Assembly: GCF_963675165.1 (NCBI RefSeq)
Contig: NC_087385.1
Location: forward strand, 904,001 to 968,000
Direction of reading: 5' to 3'
From: Halichondria panicea
Lineage: Eukaryota; Porifera; Demospongiae; Suberitida; Halichondriidae
Length of the DNA stretch: 64,000 nt
Shown piece after piece: positions 35,300-48,092 of this stretch. The notes beneath the pieces are model-generated. The model did not search any database. It was not told the DNA's origin and worked only from the letters and a program-made list of their open reading frames with translations. Position numbers and translations under genes: made by a program. How positions within the stretch are numbered: the first letter of the stretch is position 1; each line of letters opens with the position of its first letter.

Positions 35300-37059
35300 A
35301 GGAGGCAGCATGACATGTTAGAGCCTGGTTTATGTTACACTGTGCAGTGCCTATAATATCAGTATTCTTCCATCCACAGTTCCTCAAGTTTGTAAACCTT
35401 CGTAAGCATCATTCTCTGGAGTTTGCCATGTGGTTCTTGTTTGCATTTGGTCCCTATTTCCTGGCCGAGGGTCTCAAATTATCTGGGATCATGGCAGTAC
35501 TGTTCTGTGGGATCGTCATGTCACATTACACCCACCTCAACCTCTCACCAGTCACACAGGTCACAGTGCAACAGATACTGAGGAGCGTCGCTTTCATGGC
35601 AGGTACGATTGTTGGGGGGGTAGTCCCTCACTCATATTCTCACTCTAAAAGGGCCAGCTTGAAATGTGTATAATAAATATTTCACTTCTCAGCTTGTTAA
35701 TGTATTACTTTGTACCTGTACTTGTAATTACCCTTTTATCATCTTATCTCCCCTACAGAGGTTGTGGTGTTCTTGTATATTGGCATGCAAGTATTTACTA
35801 TCACTACATCATTTGAAGTTGGTCTGATTGTGTGGAGTCTTATTCTGATCCTCTTGGGCAGAGCTCTCAATATATACCCTCTCTCCTTCCTCGTCAACCG
35901 GTTCAGGACTGTCAAGATCAGTGGTCGTATGCAGTTCATCATGTGGTTCAGTGGTAAGTGTGTACTGTGTGTACAACCTTTAAACTGTTGACCACTAAAA
36001 GTCTGCACAGATGGGTGCATTCATACCTGAGGTCGATTAGTGTATTCATTCGCTTCTCATACTGTTGTGTATTAGAGGCTTGTGAACATTATTATATGAG
36101 GCCGTGCCGCGGCCAGCGGGTATAGTAGTCCGTTGGTTTGTTTGTTTGTCTGTCTGTTTGTTATTTATGAGCCTACTCACCTGGATGCCATAGCTCTGCG
36201 TTTACAGCATGGATAGCCTTCACACAACAAGTTTTAACACTTGCAGCTGAAGTGATTCTTTACCGGTCCCCATTAAGTAGATGTAGGTTTTGTTGCTCCT
36301 TTACCTACTATACTACTGAACACTCCTCTGGTTTTAATAGATCTATTTTTATTCATGTCAACAGCCGAGGGTTAGCGCTTTAGTGCTCTAGTTGTCGGTT
36401 CAGTCCACTGTGTACACTGTAAAAATGTATTTCACTTCCCATTTGGCCTCTCCTTTACCAGGATTGGCTGTGTACATGTACAGCACGTGTAGCACAGCAC
36501 AGCTTCCCCCCCTTCCCTTTACAACTCAGTTTCATTATATCATTTTAGTGACATTTAATTTCACTTCTACATTGTCTCCCCAGGTCTCCGTGGAGCTATA
36601 GCGTATGCCCTGGCACTGAACCTGTCTGATCATGGGGACAAGTTTGGGTCTCCCGAGGTCATCAGTGTCCTGGACACCACCACTCTCATCATAGTCTTGT
36701 TCACTATCATAGTCTGTGGAGGCTCTACTCTACCTATACTAAAGGTGGGACTGTGTGTGCGTGCACTGACTGTGTTTGACAATAAGGTGTCTACACAGCT
36801 TTGCTTTGTGCATGCCTTAAATACTTGAGTAGCACATTACATTGGAGTCAGAGCCGTAGTTGTGTAGCCTTTAATCAGTTTAGTAAATGTACTTACTATG
36901 CTTATTTCTTTCTGGTCTAAATTGAGCCTGTTTTTATAGCAAACTTTGAGAGACCATAACTTTAAATTGTTCAAAATCAAACATCTTGGATAGTGCTACA
37001 ATATCAGTCTACATGCAGTGTAATTACAGCCCCCCCCCCCCACACACACACACGCCCCC

Positions 37060-37144
<85 letters not shown>

Positions 37145-38178
37145 TAGTTCCTAAGCAAAGGCTCTGAAGGAGTGCACCTCACTCTGAGCAAGACAGAGGA
37201 CCAAGGAGCAGCTGTCGTAGTACAAACTGACCAATCAGACACAACGTTGCCCCGAGCCACACCCACAGTCAGACACCAATGGTTCCTCTCGTTAGACTTT
37301 AGGTGAGACAGGGGGTGGTCTCAGTAGGGGGTGGGATGGAGTAGAGAGTAGTAGGTTTAGGGTTCTGTTGGTGTGTCCAGTATAATTATTGTACGAGATT
37401 AACTATAAGACTTTTTACTGTTGTTGCAGATTTTTCAAGCCGTGGCTGGTCAGGAAATTCACAAAACAGGTCAGCTTGCACTGTAATACACATGTGTTTA
37501 ATTTTGATGGCTTACTGATCTAATGCAACCTGTGCAATATTCTCCACAGTATACTCATCCACCCCACCCACCACACACACACACTCATCCACCCCACCCA
37601 CCACACACACACACTCATCCACCACACCCACACACTCATCCACCCCACCCACCATACACACACACTCATCCACCCCACCCACCACACACACACACACTCA
37701 TCCACCCCACCCACCACACACACACACACTCATCCACCACACACACACACTCATCCACCACCCACCACACACACACACTCATCCACCCCACCCACCACAC
37801 ACTCATCCACCACCCACCACACACACTCATCCACCACCCACCACACACACACACACTCATCCACCCCACCCACCACACACACACCACACACACACTCATC
37901 CACCCACCACACACACACTCTCACAGGAGGTACACGAAGCTCGCATTGAGATGCAACGACATACCAACGAGTGGTACCAAGGTGTCCGAGCCGTGGCCAG
38001 CGATGAAGAAGCTGAAACCTCACTAATAGAAATAGAGTCAAGAGTCGTCCACGGAATCGAGCGAGGACCAAGAGAGAGAAAGAATGCGTCTAGTTCTGGT
38101 AGTAGTAGTACTGAGTCACTGCTTAGTGGCTGTGATAGAACCTCACCACCAGCTGCTGTATTACACGAGTCTTTGTAG
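32098..38178 (+). CDS. SLC9A8: Na+/H+ exchanger, NHE8 type (SLC9A8)
   Basis: Swaps Na+ (or K+) for protons, in other animals at the trans-Golgi, endosomes or apical membrane. Thirteen exons keep frame: 32098-32501, 32775-32920, 33135-33215, 33682-33821, 34034-34170, 34673-34816, 35068-35203, 35380-35602, 35759-35953, 36584-36744, 37148-37302, 37430-37469 and 37927-38178; 737 residues (human about 580). Signal-like leader, then about 140 residues rich in Thr and Pro ([16 protein letters not shown]), an extended mucin-like N-terminus not usual for NHE8. The transport core is strongly conserved: [40 protein letters not shown] with the ion-binding ND pair, and [12 protein letters not shown]. The cytosolic tail is Ser-rich. 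The last intron holds a large CATCCACC satellite. Confidence 0.92.
34303..34519. mobile_element. 217-bp foldback element with 9-bp flanking repeats
   Basis: Arms of about 80 bp: CAAGAGCGCATAAAAGAG inward to CAGAATCCAAAACCACTAC, and the near-perfect reverse complement on the right, around a ~57-bp loop. GGCCTAAGC occurs at 34294-34302 and again at 34520-34528, consistent with a 9-bp target-site duplication. NHE8 intron 5. The call as a MULE-like MITE is inferred from the 9-bp size. Confidence 0.85.
35207..35299 (+). repeat. (GT)n starting at an NHE8 splice donor
   Basis: The donor GTGAGT at 35204 runs directly into about 90 bp of GT. Confidence 0.95.
36095..36405. repeat. Probable unclassified dispersed element in NHE8 intron 9
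   Basis: A stretch unlike its surroundings: it starts with a GC-rich block (GGCCGTGCCGCGGCCAGCGG), then a TTTG/TCTG run, and ends near GCCGAGGGTTAGCGCTTTAG. No inverted termini or coding frame were found; a single copy in the window. Low certainty. Confidence 0.35.
37031..37146 (+). repeat. C-run and (CA)n running to an NHE8 acceptor
   Basis: Poly-C followed by more than 90 bp of CA, ending in ACATTAG, the acceptor of the exon at 37148. Confidence 0.92.
37546..37925 (+). repeat. CATCCACC(CCA)/CA satellite ending at the last NHE8 acceptor
   Basis: About 380 bp of CATCCACCCCACCCACCAC plus CA units of variable length, ending CTCTCACAG at the acceptor for the final exon. Open frames run through it in several frames only because of its composition. 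Confidence 0.95.
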
Positions 38179-38186
38179 CTCTGTAT

Positions 38187-38192
38187 AATAAA
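38187..38192 (+). promoter_or_regulatory. Poly(A) signal of NHE8
   Basis: AATAAA nine bases after the stop codon. Confidence 0.65.
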
Positions 38193-38253
38193 CACTGACT
38201 GTGTTTGTGTGTGTGTTGATTTTTGTACTCTTCTGTCAGTTTGTTCACGATCA

Positions 38254-38259
38254 TTTATT
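38254..38259 (-). promoter_or_regulatory. Poly(A) signal of the claudin-like gene
   Basis: AATAAA on the minus strand, 126 bp past its stop. Only about 60 bp separates it from the opposing NHE8 signal, so the two transcripts probably overlap or abut. Confidence 0.6.
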
Positions 38260-38384
38260 AGAGCACTGGTGCGTAAGTATACAAATTGTGTACATGTCAT
38301 GTAGGTGAATATGTTTATATGATTGTCTATCAGCTTAAAAAAGTTGAAGAAAATAGTTAATGCTAAAAATGTTTGCAAAGAACG

Positions 38385-40131
38385 CTATTTTTTAATGTTC
38401 TTCTTCTTGAAGCACATCCCATAAATGATTGCTGCAAACCCGAATATGCAAGCGATGATATTGACAATGAAGCCGGCCAGGGCAATGCCAAAACCATAGG
38501 AGAAACAGCCGTCTATTTCTGCACCGTTGATGGTGAAGAAGCCGGCAAAGTGTTGCTCCGTGTCTGCATACACTCCTAGGGCGGCAGCGTAGAGCAAAAC
38601 TGTGTGTGTGGGTGTGTGAGGAGTGGGTATAATGTGTGTGGGTGTGTGTGAGGAGTGGGCATGTGTGTGTGGGCATGTACGCAGCTAGAGAAATGGGTAT
38701 GCAGCAAATGCCCAGAACAATTATACGTCTTGTACATCAATAGTAGGCACAAAAGCTGACTATACATAGATGCATGGTCGACTACACGTATAGAGGTGTT
38801 CTATGCACCTGTGAACAATGCCAGAACCTCGGCTACAATGGTGGCAGCCCAGTGGAAGAAGGGCAGGAAGAGGCAGAGGGAGACAAAGCTCAGCACCACA
38901 CCCAGGATCATGAGCACTGCCGACGCCTGGAGATTCTCCTTGACTGTGGGTGTGGATGTGTGTGTGTGTGTGGGTGGGTGTGTGTGTGTGTGTGGGTGGG
39001 TGTTGATGTGTGGGTGTGTGTGGATGTGTGGGTGTGTGTGTTGTGTACTTGTAATGATTACATTATTGAGATTAATAGCTCAGAAGAAAGTAAACTGTAA
39101 AGGATAATGTGAAAGTGGACCTGATTCTATCGCTATTAACTAATGTCAGAAGCCCACTGGTTACAAATTTGCTTGGAGATATTGGAATGTGTTGCAATGC
39201 TAAGGTGTGTGGCTTAAAGATATCACAGCCAAACAAAAACAGTCCACATTCCATTATCTCTGTCCAAGAAGGAACGCTTCGAAAAATAGCTAGTGGCTTC
39301 AAAATTTGTCAAACTATTATTAGGAGATTAACTAATGGCCTTCGTAGTATAATAGGCAATTGATACATTTTTACATGCATGCCACAATTACATGGTCCAG
39401 GCAATACTAGCATTTCAACGTGAATGCTCAAATAGTTGGTAGCTACACATAATAAAGCAGGAATGCATGCACAGCTTGACGATGAGCCAACCTTGTCTGC
39501 AGTTGTCCTGGTCGTTGGAGTTGTGTATCTCTGGATGAGAGAATCTGTCCAGAGCACTGACGAGTGGGAGGCCAGCCATTGAGCAGTTCACATCACCAAC
39601 GGAAACACACTCACTCTGGGGGGAGAGAATTTAATGAACAACATAATCCCACAACTGACATAAAATCAAATCCAAGTGATGTACTTGACATTATGGGTAA
39701 CCTGGGTTGAAATTTAGCTATGTAACATATATTATATACACTGCCGTATTTTCCTCACTGTAGGTTGCTGATCCAGGCTAAGACCTAGCTCTAGAATCTC
39801 TGTGGTGATGGTGTAGGAGATACAACGAGATGTCAGTCCAACACTCTTCAGAGTCGCACCATCTGGAACACCCTCGCTGGTGCGTACGGTCTCGAGACGT
39901 GTCCATTCCCCTATTCCAATACTGACTGCACCCAAGATTACTCCAATGGCCAACAGTATGAGACTGAAGAGCTGCGAAGTATTGTAACAACTATGAATAT
40001 GTTTAGCTCAACCACATTGACAACAGCTAGCATCTGAGCTTTAGATGATTGTATAATTATGGCAAAGTTTATGAGTATGAACTTACAGCCACTGGGTTGA
40101 AGTTACTGAAGGAGATGCATTTAGCCTTCAT
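38385..40131 (-). CDS. Four-TM protein, claudin/PMP22-like fold
   Basis: Five exons keep frame: 40131-40087, 39971-39759, 39615-39492, 38943-38809 and 38599-38385; 243 residues. Four hydrophobic segments can be seen: LFSLILLAIGVILGAVSIG (about 16-34), VLMILGVVLSFVSLCLFLPF (about 139-158), a third starting at WAATIVAEVLALF and running into VLLYAAALGVY, and ALAGFIVNIIACIFGFAAII (about 213-232). A long first loop (about 100 residues) has several Cys (LTSRC, ECVSVGDVNC, DQDNC). The C-terminus is short and lysine-rich (KKKNIKK). The layout matches the claudin/PMP22/EMP/clarin superfamily, but the GLWxxC signature is not clean, so no subfamily is given. Divergent from NNT. Confidence 0.75.
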
Positions 40132-40748
40132 CTTTACACAGAAGTATTGACAGAGCCTGTAGATTGCTGGTGTTTTCTTTGAGATGCTGTTGTGGTAGTC
40201 AATTGTGCTTGTCTAATGAATATCATTATTGAAGCTCTAATTAGCTGCAAAGAAATCTACCGAAATTTTAGAAACAAAAAGGGGGCGTGCCTGTAGATCA
40301 ATCCTCACACAGAACTGATAGTTAAGTTGCAGTTGCTGTATTACGACTGTAGCTAACAGTCTAGCTGAGTCGTTTGCAGCATCTTAGTAACACTGAGGTA
40401 CTCCACTGAGCAGCCAAATCTGTACCGCAGCAAACTCTGATCTGGTAAGCGAGCTCCGTTTATTCTTGCACACTAACTCAGTAAAATTAGTAACCACGTA
40501 CATGCACATGGCCCACACACGTACACCTTCAACTTGAAAACTACAGTGTGGTTCAACTTTTATATTGCCTCAGTACGTGAGTTTAAGTTTAATATCCATC
40601 CTGGTGGCCTCACTACGATTTTATGTTCATTGTTAGCATAGATCTAGTATTGTATATAAAATACGACTGTAGGTATTTATAATCATGGTTCTATTTGTAT
40701 GTTATACAGCCTCATCTGTCTTGACGAGAAGGAGGACGTGTTAAAGCC

Positions 40749-43700
40749 ATGTTTGAATTCAGTTCTGCCCTGAGGCCGTGCCTGAAGTGGTCCGGAGGGC
40801 TCATCAGAACTCGTACACTCGCTCTCAGAGAATCGAACTTTGTGAGGTCTAGTTTTCGACGATTTTGCTCCTCCACAGAAGCAGCCCCTCCCCCTGGCAC
40901 ACCCTACAACAAACTCACTGTAGGCGTACCCAAAGAGACATTTCTCAACGAGAAGAGAGTTGCTCTTTCACCAGTTGCCTGCAAGCTCTTAACGAAGGAA
41001 GGATTCTCTGTTCTAATTGAAGGAGGCGCCGGTTCCGAAGCAAAGTTTTCAAATGCCGAGTACGAGGCTGCGGGAGCGAAAATCGGGACTGCTGAAGATG
41101 CATTTCGTTCGGATATCATCATGAAAGTTCGAGCCCCATCTCTCAAAGAAACCGATCACCTGAAGCAAGGCTCTTCACTTATTAGCTTCCTCTACCCTGC
41201 TCAGAATTCGGATCTCATTGATGAGCTAGCCAAGAAGAAGATCAACCTTTTCGCTGTCGACCAGATACCTCGAATCAGCAGAGCTCAAGTTTTTGATGCC
41301 CTCAGCTCTATGGCCAATATCGCTGGCTACAAGGGAGTAATTGAAGCAGCCAATCATTTTGGACGATTCTTCACTGGACAGATTACAGCTGCAGGGAAAG
41401 TCCCTCCTGCCAAGGTGCTTGTTATTGGAGGGGGCGTGGCTGGTCTGTCCGCCATTGGAACGGCCAAGAACATGGGTGCAATCGTTCGAGCGTTTGACAC
41501 GCGAGCAGCCGTGAAGGAGCAGGTGCAGTCACTAGGAGCGGAGTTTCTGGAGGTCAATATCAAGGAATCAGGAGACGGAGCCGGTGGCTATGCTAAAGTC
41601 ATGTCGAAAGAATTCATTGAAGCTGAAATGGCACTTTTTGCCAAGCAATGCAAGGAGATTGATATCCTCATTTCCACTGCACTGATTCCCGGGAAGCCAG
41701 CACCGAAACTGATCAAGCGTGAGATGATCGAATCGATGAAAGCCGGCTCAGTTGTGGTGGATCTGGCGGCCGAAGCAGGAGGCAATTTTGAGACGACTAA
41801 ACCTGGAGAGCTATACCAGTACAAGGGTGTGACTCACATCGGGTACACGGACCTGCCCAGTCGACTACCCACACAGTCCAGTACCCTGTACGCCAACAAC
41901 ATCTCGAAGTACCTCCTCTCTATGGGGCCCAAAGGTGAGTGGCACTTGATAATAACTTGGCATTCGTTATTTGTATATGTACATGCATTGCTCTAAAGTG
42001 TCCCAATTTGCCGTTTTCGTTTTGAATTTTCATGCGGAAAATGTTCCAAGTCCAGTGCCTGTTTAGTCCGTTTAACATGCATGTATGCCCGATGACCAAC
42101 TGTGATGGTTGGTGTAGCAATGCTGTTTTGAAAATCACTGTTACTATAATTATACTGTATCGCGGGTAATTTTCGGGGGATAAAATATTTGTGGTTGAGC
42201 AGTATTTAGTCATTTCATGGATAATATTTTCGTGGTTGCTGCTTGCACTGCAGGTAAAGGTAGGCAAGGTCGCTTCATTCGTGGGTAAAATATTCGTGGT
42301 CAGATCTTCAACCACGAAAACCACGAATATTTTGCCCCACGAAAATTACCCTGTATATGGTATTCCTTTTTCATTTCTTCCCATAGACAGTCATAATTAT
42401 GGGTGAATGCATGTAATGGAAGGGACAAATTGTGGTCTGTCCTTGTACAAATAGTCTATGGCATTCACAATCACATTCTGTGCTACTCTACATTGTATTG
42501 TATTTGTACACACATACACCGAAACAGATATTTTCTTAGACAAATATAATTTAATTCATACTATTCCCCTATAGGTCAGTTCCATATTGATCTTCAGGAC
42601 GAGGTTGTACGAGGATCCATTATCCTGAGGGACGGGGAAAAGATGTGGCCGCCACCGCCTCCTCCGAAACTGCCCGAGCCAGAGGTCAAAGACACACAGC
42701 CGATACCTGTCGTACAAGCCCAGGTCGTGGAAGACACACCGTTTAAGACGACCATGAAACAATCACTCGTGTACACTGCTGGACTTGGTTCGCTATTGGG
42801 ACTCGGAATTATTACACCTACTCCGGCTTTCAGTACCATGGTTACGACGTTCTCGCTCTCCGGAATCGTAGGGTACCACACAGTGTGGGGGGTTTCCCCT
42901 GCCCTCCACTCCCCTCTCATGTCCGTCACCAACGCTATCTCTGGGATCACTGCAGTTGGAGGGCTTCTCTGCATGGGGGGTGGCTATCTACCCACGACCA
43001 CAGCACAGGGACTGGCTGCAACAGCTGCTTTCATTTCGGCCATCAACATTTTCGGAGGCTTCCAAATCACCCAGCGAATGTTGGACATGTTCAAACGACC
43101 TGACGACCCTTCAGAGCACAACTACCTCTACGCTATACCTGGAGTTGGATTCCTCGGAGCTTATCTTGCGGCGCACATGGCGGGCCACTCGGATATCCTT
43201 CAGATGGCCTACCTTGCAGCTTCTCTGTGTTGTGTTGGTGCTCTCACCGGCCTTGCGTCTCAGGCCACAGCTCGACAAGGTAACGCCCTGGGAGTGATTG
43301 GGGTTACAACTGGCATTGTCACCACTCTGGCTAGCATGGGACTGTCAAACGAAGTGCTCATGCAGATGACGGGTGCTTTAGGTGGTGGAGGACTTATTGG
43401 AACTATTATCGCTCGGCGTATGGCTATCACTGATCTACCACAACTGGTTGCCGCTTTCCACAGCTTTGTTGGTTTGGCCGCTGTTCTTACCTGTCTTTCG
43501 ACGTACATGTCCGAGTATACCCACCTTGCGTCCGATCCTAGCGGTGCCGTCACTAAAGCTGCTCTTTACCTCGGTACCTATATCGGAGGGGTGACCTTTA
43601 CTGGCTCTCTGATTGCGTTTGGCAAACTCCAAGGTATGCTCAAATCCGACCCCCTTATTTTCCCCGGAAGACATCTGCTCAATGCTGCTCTACTGACTAC

Positions 43701-44844
43701 AAATGTCGGTGCTATGGGCTACTATATGACCAACCCCGGTTACTCGGCTGACATGAGCTGTCTGACCACTACCACACTTCTCTCATCTGTGATGGGAGTC
43801 ACTCTCACCTCTGCCATTGGAGGAGCCGATATGCCTGTTGTCATATCCGTCCTCAACTCTTACAGCGGTTGGGCTTTGTGTGCCGAGGGATTTATGCTTA
43901 ACAACAACCTACTGACGATTGTTGGTACAATGATCGGGTCGTCTGGTGCTATCCTCTCGTACATCATGTGCAAGGCCATGAATCGATCGCTCACAAATGT
44001 CATCTTTGGTGGAACGAACATCGGAACAAAGAGCAACACTGGAGGAAAGCCAAAGGAGATCACTGGAGTCCACACCGAGATCGATCTTGATGGAACCGTC
44101 GATCTGATTGATGAGGCTCAAAACATCATCATCACCCCAGGCTATGGTTTATGTGTGGCTCAAGCACAGTACCCGATTGCAGAGTTGGTTCGTATCCTTC
44201 GCGAGAAAGGCAAGACTGTTCGATTTGGAGTACACCCTGTAGCTGGACGTATGCCTGGACAGCTCAACGTGCTTCTGGCCGAGGCTGGTGTCCCGTACGA
44301 TGTCGTCTTGGAGATGGATGAAATAAACGATGACTTTAAGGACACAGACCTCACTCTGGTGATTGGAGCCAATGACACTGTCAACTCTGCGGCTGAGGAA
44401 GACCCTAACTCCGTCATTGCTGGCATGCCAGTACTTCAGGTGAGTGTGTGTGGGTGTGTGGGTGGGTGTGTGGGTGTGTGGGTGTACTTAATGGTAGGGC
44501 TACGTGTACGAGTGTACTTGTAACTTTGAAGAGCATTTTTGTGGTAGCAGTGCGTGAACTTGGTCGTTAGTGGGAAATTTTTGTGTAGGCTAATTAATCA
44601 TTGCCTGAATCTTTGTGGTTATTATACATGTGACTTTTTTTTTAATATTCATACGATATATCACCCCCCCCCCATGCAGGTGTGGCAAGGCAAGCACAGC
44701 GTTGTGATGAAGCGTACTCTGGGCGTGGGGTATGCTGCCGTGGACAACCCTGTCTTCTACAAGGACAACACCTCCATGCTGCTAGGAGACGCCAAGAAAA
44801 CTTGTGAAGCTCTCTTGGCCAAGATCAAGAACAAATACGAATAA
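40749..44844 (+). CDS. NNT: Mitochondrial NAD(P) transhydrogenase
   Basis: Inner mitochondrial membrane enzyme that uses the proton gradient to reduce NADP+ with NADH. Only three exons: 40749-41934, 42575-44439 and 44680-44844; 1,071 residues (human 1,086). An Arg/Ser-rich N-terminus reads as a mitochondrial targeting peptide. Domain [20 protein letters not shown], and the NAD-binding [18 protein letters not shown] (about 223-240). Domain II is the multi-TM proton channel (about 450-880). Domain III has the NADP-binding motifs [34 protein letters not shown] and IGANDTVN. Single-chain order I-II-III as in animals. Intron 1 holds a MITE. The stop codon overlaps an AATAAA (44840-44845). Confidence 0.97.
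42155..42360 (+). mobile_element. 206-bp MITE, CCGTATAGCGGG superfamily
   Basis: Inverted termini (CTGTATCGCGGGTAATTTTC and the inverse of GAAAATTACCCTGTATATGG) flanked by TA. The interior is shared with 3631-3795 and, inverted, with 62965-63155. NNT intron 1. Confidence 0.88.
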
Positions 44845-45234
44845 ACGTTATGTGTAGAGTTATTTAGAGGTTGCGTGAACAAACATTGTGTGTAGCTCAA
44901 GCTAGCTAGGTAAACATATTTTTCACATGGTTATCCGGATACATATAATTTTATTTATTTATTGCAATTAGTGAAGATTAACAATGTTAATGAATTTAGT
45001 ATCAGCTACATACATACAAATAGGATAACATATAATTTGAAGGGAAATTAATTAATACAGCTAGCCTCATCCCCACACCCACTTCCGCTCCTGTGCAGGA
45101 GTCTAGGATACATTATGCACTTAAAAATGCTGGCTATATATAAATATTATAGCTATAATTGCTGACTCGAATAAATTAATGGTCTATGCTTTACCTCCCC
45201 AAGCTAGTGGAAGAGAAGCACATGAATTCGATTC

Positions 45235-45647
45235 TCAATAATAATTATTACATGATTGCACAGTTCTTTTAGTCACAACAGTAAACAGAGTTTGTTTCAG
45301 ATAGTTAGTGTTCCACAAATTTTTTCCAGATACGGGAATTATCGGGAGACCACTCTTTTCTTCGAGACACTTCAGTTCACCAGACGAATCTTCTCCACTT
45401 TCATCCATCTTGTTGACCAAAACCAGACTAACACTTTCAAGAAGGTCCGGGTCATATAGCCGCAGCTCCAACTGTAGAGCATTGTACTGTTCCTCTATCG
45501 TGTAGTCAGGTGACGTGATGTCCAGTACGTACAGTAGACAGGTGCAGCGTTCAATATGGCGTAGGAACAAGTGTCCTAGTCCTTTGTTCTCATGAGCACC
45601 AGGGATAAGACCAGGAATGTCAGCAACTGTGTGTGTGTGGGGGGGGT

Positions 45648-45688
<41 letters not shown>

Positions 45689-46799
45689 GGGGGGTACATG
45701 TGTGTGTGTGGGGGGATATGTGTGTGTGTGTGTGTGGGGGAGGTACATGTGTGTGTGTGGGGGGGATATGTGTGTGTGTGTGTGTGTGTGTGGGGAGAGG
45801 TCATTGTGTATGTGAAATTGGCAAAGGCTTCCTGGAATTGGGCCCAAAAGCAATCTATATCATTGACATATTGACATACTGTAGTAGGGCAATCTATTAT
45901 GATGCATGAGAATAACGCAAGTTTAGCCCCTCAGATCACGACTATCACTCACCTGCTATTCGGTCCTCTTTCTTGCCCATGACCACACCCACTTGAGGGT
46001 TGAGCGTTGTGAAGGGGTACGCTGCCACAGTAGGCGTGGCTCTCGTGATTGCCCGAAGCAACGTCGACTTTCCAGCATTCGGAAACCCCACCAATCCAAC
46101 ATCAGCAATCGTTCTAAGCTCCACATCTAAAAGAGCTTCACCACCGTAACCACCCTCGGAGGATTGTGTAGGCCTTCGATTATCAACGTCTGCAAACATC
46201 ATATTCCCGAGTCCCCCTTCTCCCCCGGCCAGGACTTGGTACCGATCTCCTGGCATTAACAGATCGGCTAGGATGGTTCCACTGATTGTGTCCTTGACAA
46301 CAGTCCCTGTGGGTACTTGTACAGTCACGTCTCGGCCAGTTTTGCCATTGTGGCCGGAGCCTTGTCCATGAGTCCCATTATTGCCACGGTAGTGATTCTT
46401 GAGTAATTTAAGAGTTCTTACTGACGAGTGTGCTGTGAAAAACACGCTCCCACCACGCCCACCATTGCCTCCGTCGGCCGGACCGTATCTTATCTTCCCT
46501 GATCTGCAGATGGTATAGTGGTCTATATAGCACGATACAGGGAAACCAGTGCACACCTGTGAAAGCTGACGCATCCATCACCACCATTACCACCTTTGAC
46601 AACAACCCTCTTCCAGTCCACAAATTTTCGATCCTGCATGGACAAGATTGGTGCATGTGAAACCTTGCATCGTAAAGCTACTAGACTACAGCTTAACCTA
46701 AGAATGTACCTTGTACTTCCCTTTACTCCTTTGCTTGGCCACTCCAGCAGCTGCAGATAAAAGCCTTTTCAGAATAAGAGAAGATCTATTGCAGAACAT
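45235..46799 (-). CDS. MTG2: Mitochondrial Obg-family GTPase, MTG2/GTPBP5-like
   Basis: Obg-type GTPase that assists mitochondrial large ribosomal subunit assembly. Four exons keep frame: 46799-46710, 46633-46557, 46503-45953 and 45626-45235; 369 residues (human MTG2 about 406). The N-terminus is basic and Ser-rich, suiting mitochondrial import. Then the Gly-rich Obg domain ([45 protein letters not shown]), followed by the G domain: [14 protein letters not shown] (G1), [20 protein letters not shown] (G3 and switch II), [10 protein letters not shown] (G4) and IPVSGKN (G5 region). GTPBP10 is the alternative; the DRKFVDWKR entry to the Obg fold and the [14 protein letters not shown] block fit MTG2 better. 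Divergent from the cadherin. Confidence 0.88.
45627..45792. repeat. GT/GGGGG tract abutting an MTG2 acceptor
   Basis: On the transcribed minus strand this is (CA)n with C-runs ending CACACAG at the exon 45626-45235. Confidence 0.95.
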
Positions 46800-48092
46800 T
46801 TAGGCTGTGATTCTGTAGGGAAAAGGTCGTCTAAAGCAGTTGTCAACTGAGTTGAGTCGAGTCTGGAGTTGACCTCTCTGGGTGACTTGACCTCGAAACA
46901 AGATGTTGCTCTTGACTTGACTTTATTGAGGACGCAGAATATTATAGAGGCTGTTCCACATGGATCTGATGCGTGCCCCGCCCCTCTTTTGGACTTTGTA
47001 GGTGGATTTGCAAGCATAAATCACTCAAAACTTCAACTGTGTGAAATTAATTAGGACTTGCAAGTACCAGGAGATGCAAGAAACTAAAGGCCAAAGATCT
47101 GTACATGAAAGTGAGTGCTCAAGATAGCTAGCTGCACTACATTCTTGCTATTGAAGCCCCAGCAGTGCAACTGGGCATGTACTGTTACAAGCTAGTTTAA
47201 TATGCAAGGTTTATTGGCTACAAGCTGGCTACAAGCTAGTGGTTGCTTCCTAAAGCACCCTTTTATCTGGTGTGGCGAGACTGGTGCCAGATAGCCCAAC
47301 CACGAATTAATGTACAGACCAGTTTCAGTGCCAAAAAAAACTGGGACGGCCCGACAAACCTTGTACTATTACATTTGCTTTTAGTAATTCAAAGAGATTT
47401 GTAAAGAATAGCTATCTGTCATGCCGTTCTCTCAAGTATGATTTAGTGAATACAGCAATACTATATCTCAAGGTAGTGAGTTCATGTGCAACAGTGCAGT
47501 CTGATTGTTTGCGTTGGTCTGTCCCTAACCTTATCTGTATCATATTTTTATATAATTATAATGTGTCTTGGTCTTTCCCAATTTAGCTTTTTGTCTCTTA
47601 CTGCAGTTCAATTGTTTGTAGTACTGGTCCCTAACCTTATCTCAGTTCAATTGGTCTTTCCCAAATTAATCTAGTTATGTCTATTACTGCACTTCACTGG
47701 TAGTATAATTACATGTATACTGGTCTGTCTCTGTCCCCCTAGGATTATCACTATCAATTAGCCCCCTCAGTATCTCAAAGAATAGGTATTACATTTTATC
47801 AATTGTTTGTGTTGGTCTCTCCCCCATTATACTTATCTCAAGATTTTTGCCACTCCCCTATCAAAACGTTATAATTATGCTGAGAATTATGAATTATGAT
47901 TTCTTCTCATCAGATTTCCTTTCATTATGTTCAGTGAAGCGTGGGTCCCCATGGTATACTAAATGTCAACTTGTTGTTTATGGTTTGTGTACAGGCACAT
48001 TGTTATGGGGATGTACTTGTAATGGCATTTATTTTCAATACCCAGGGCAATACTATAAAATTGAAACATTTTCTTCTTTTTCCAATACAGAA
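46800..48092. other. Intergenic spacer between MTG2 and the cadherin gene
   Basis: About 1.3 kb with no convincing coding exon. The right half (47480-47860) is CT-rich with degenerate repeats of CCTAACCTTATCT and TTCAATTG. The cadherin leader probably begins here: a good 3' splice site, TTTTTCCAATACAG, ends at 48090 just before its start codon. Confidence 0.5.

Noticed and set aside
37512-37920. Open frames across the CATCCACC satellite
   Set aside because: Repeat composition leaves several frames open on both strands; flanking NHE8 exons join in frame without it.
47847-48092. Upstream in-frame extension of the cadherin frame
   Set aside because: A good 3' splice site ends at 48090 and the ATG at 48093 starts a clear signal peptide; the upstream codons look like leader or intron.
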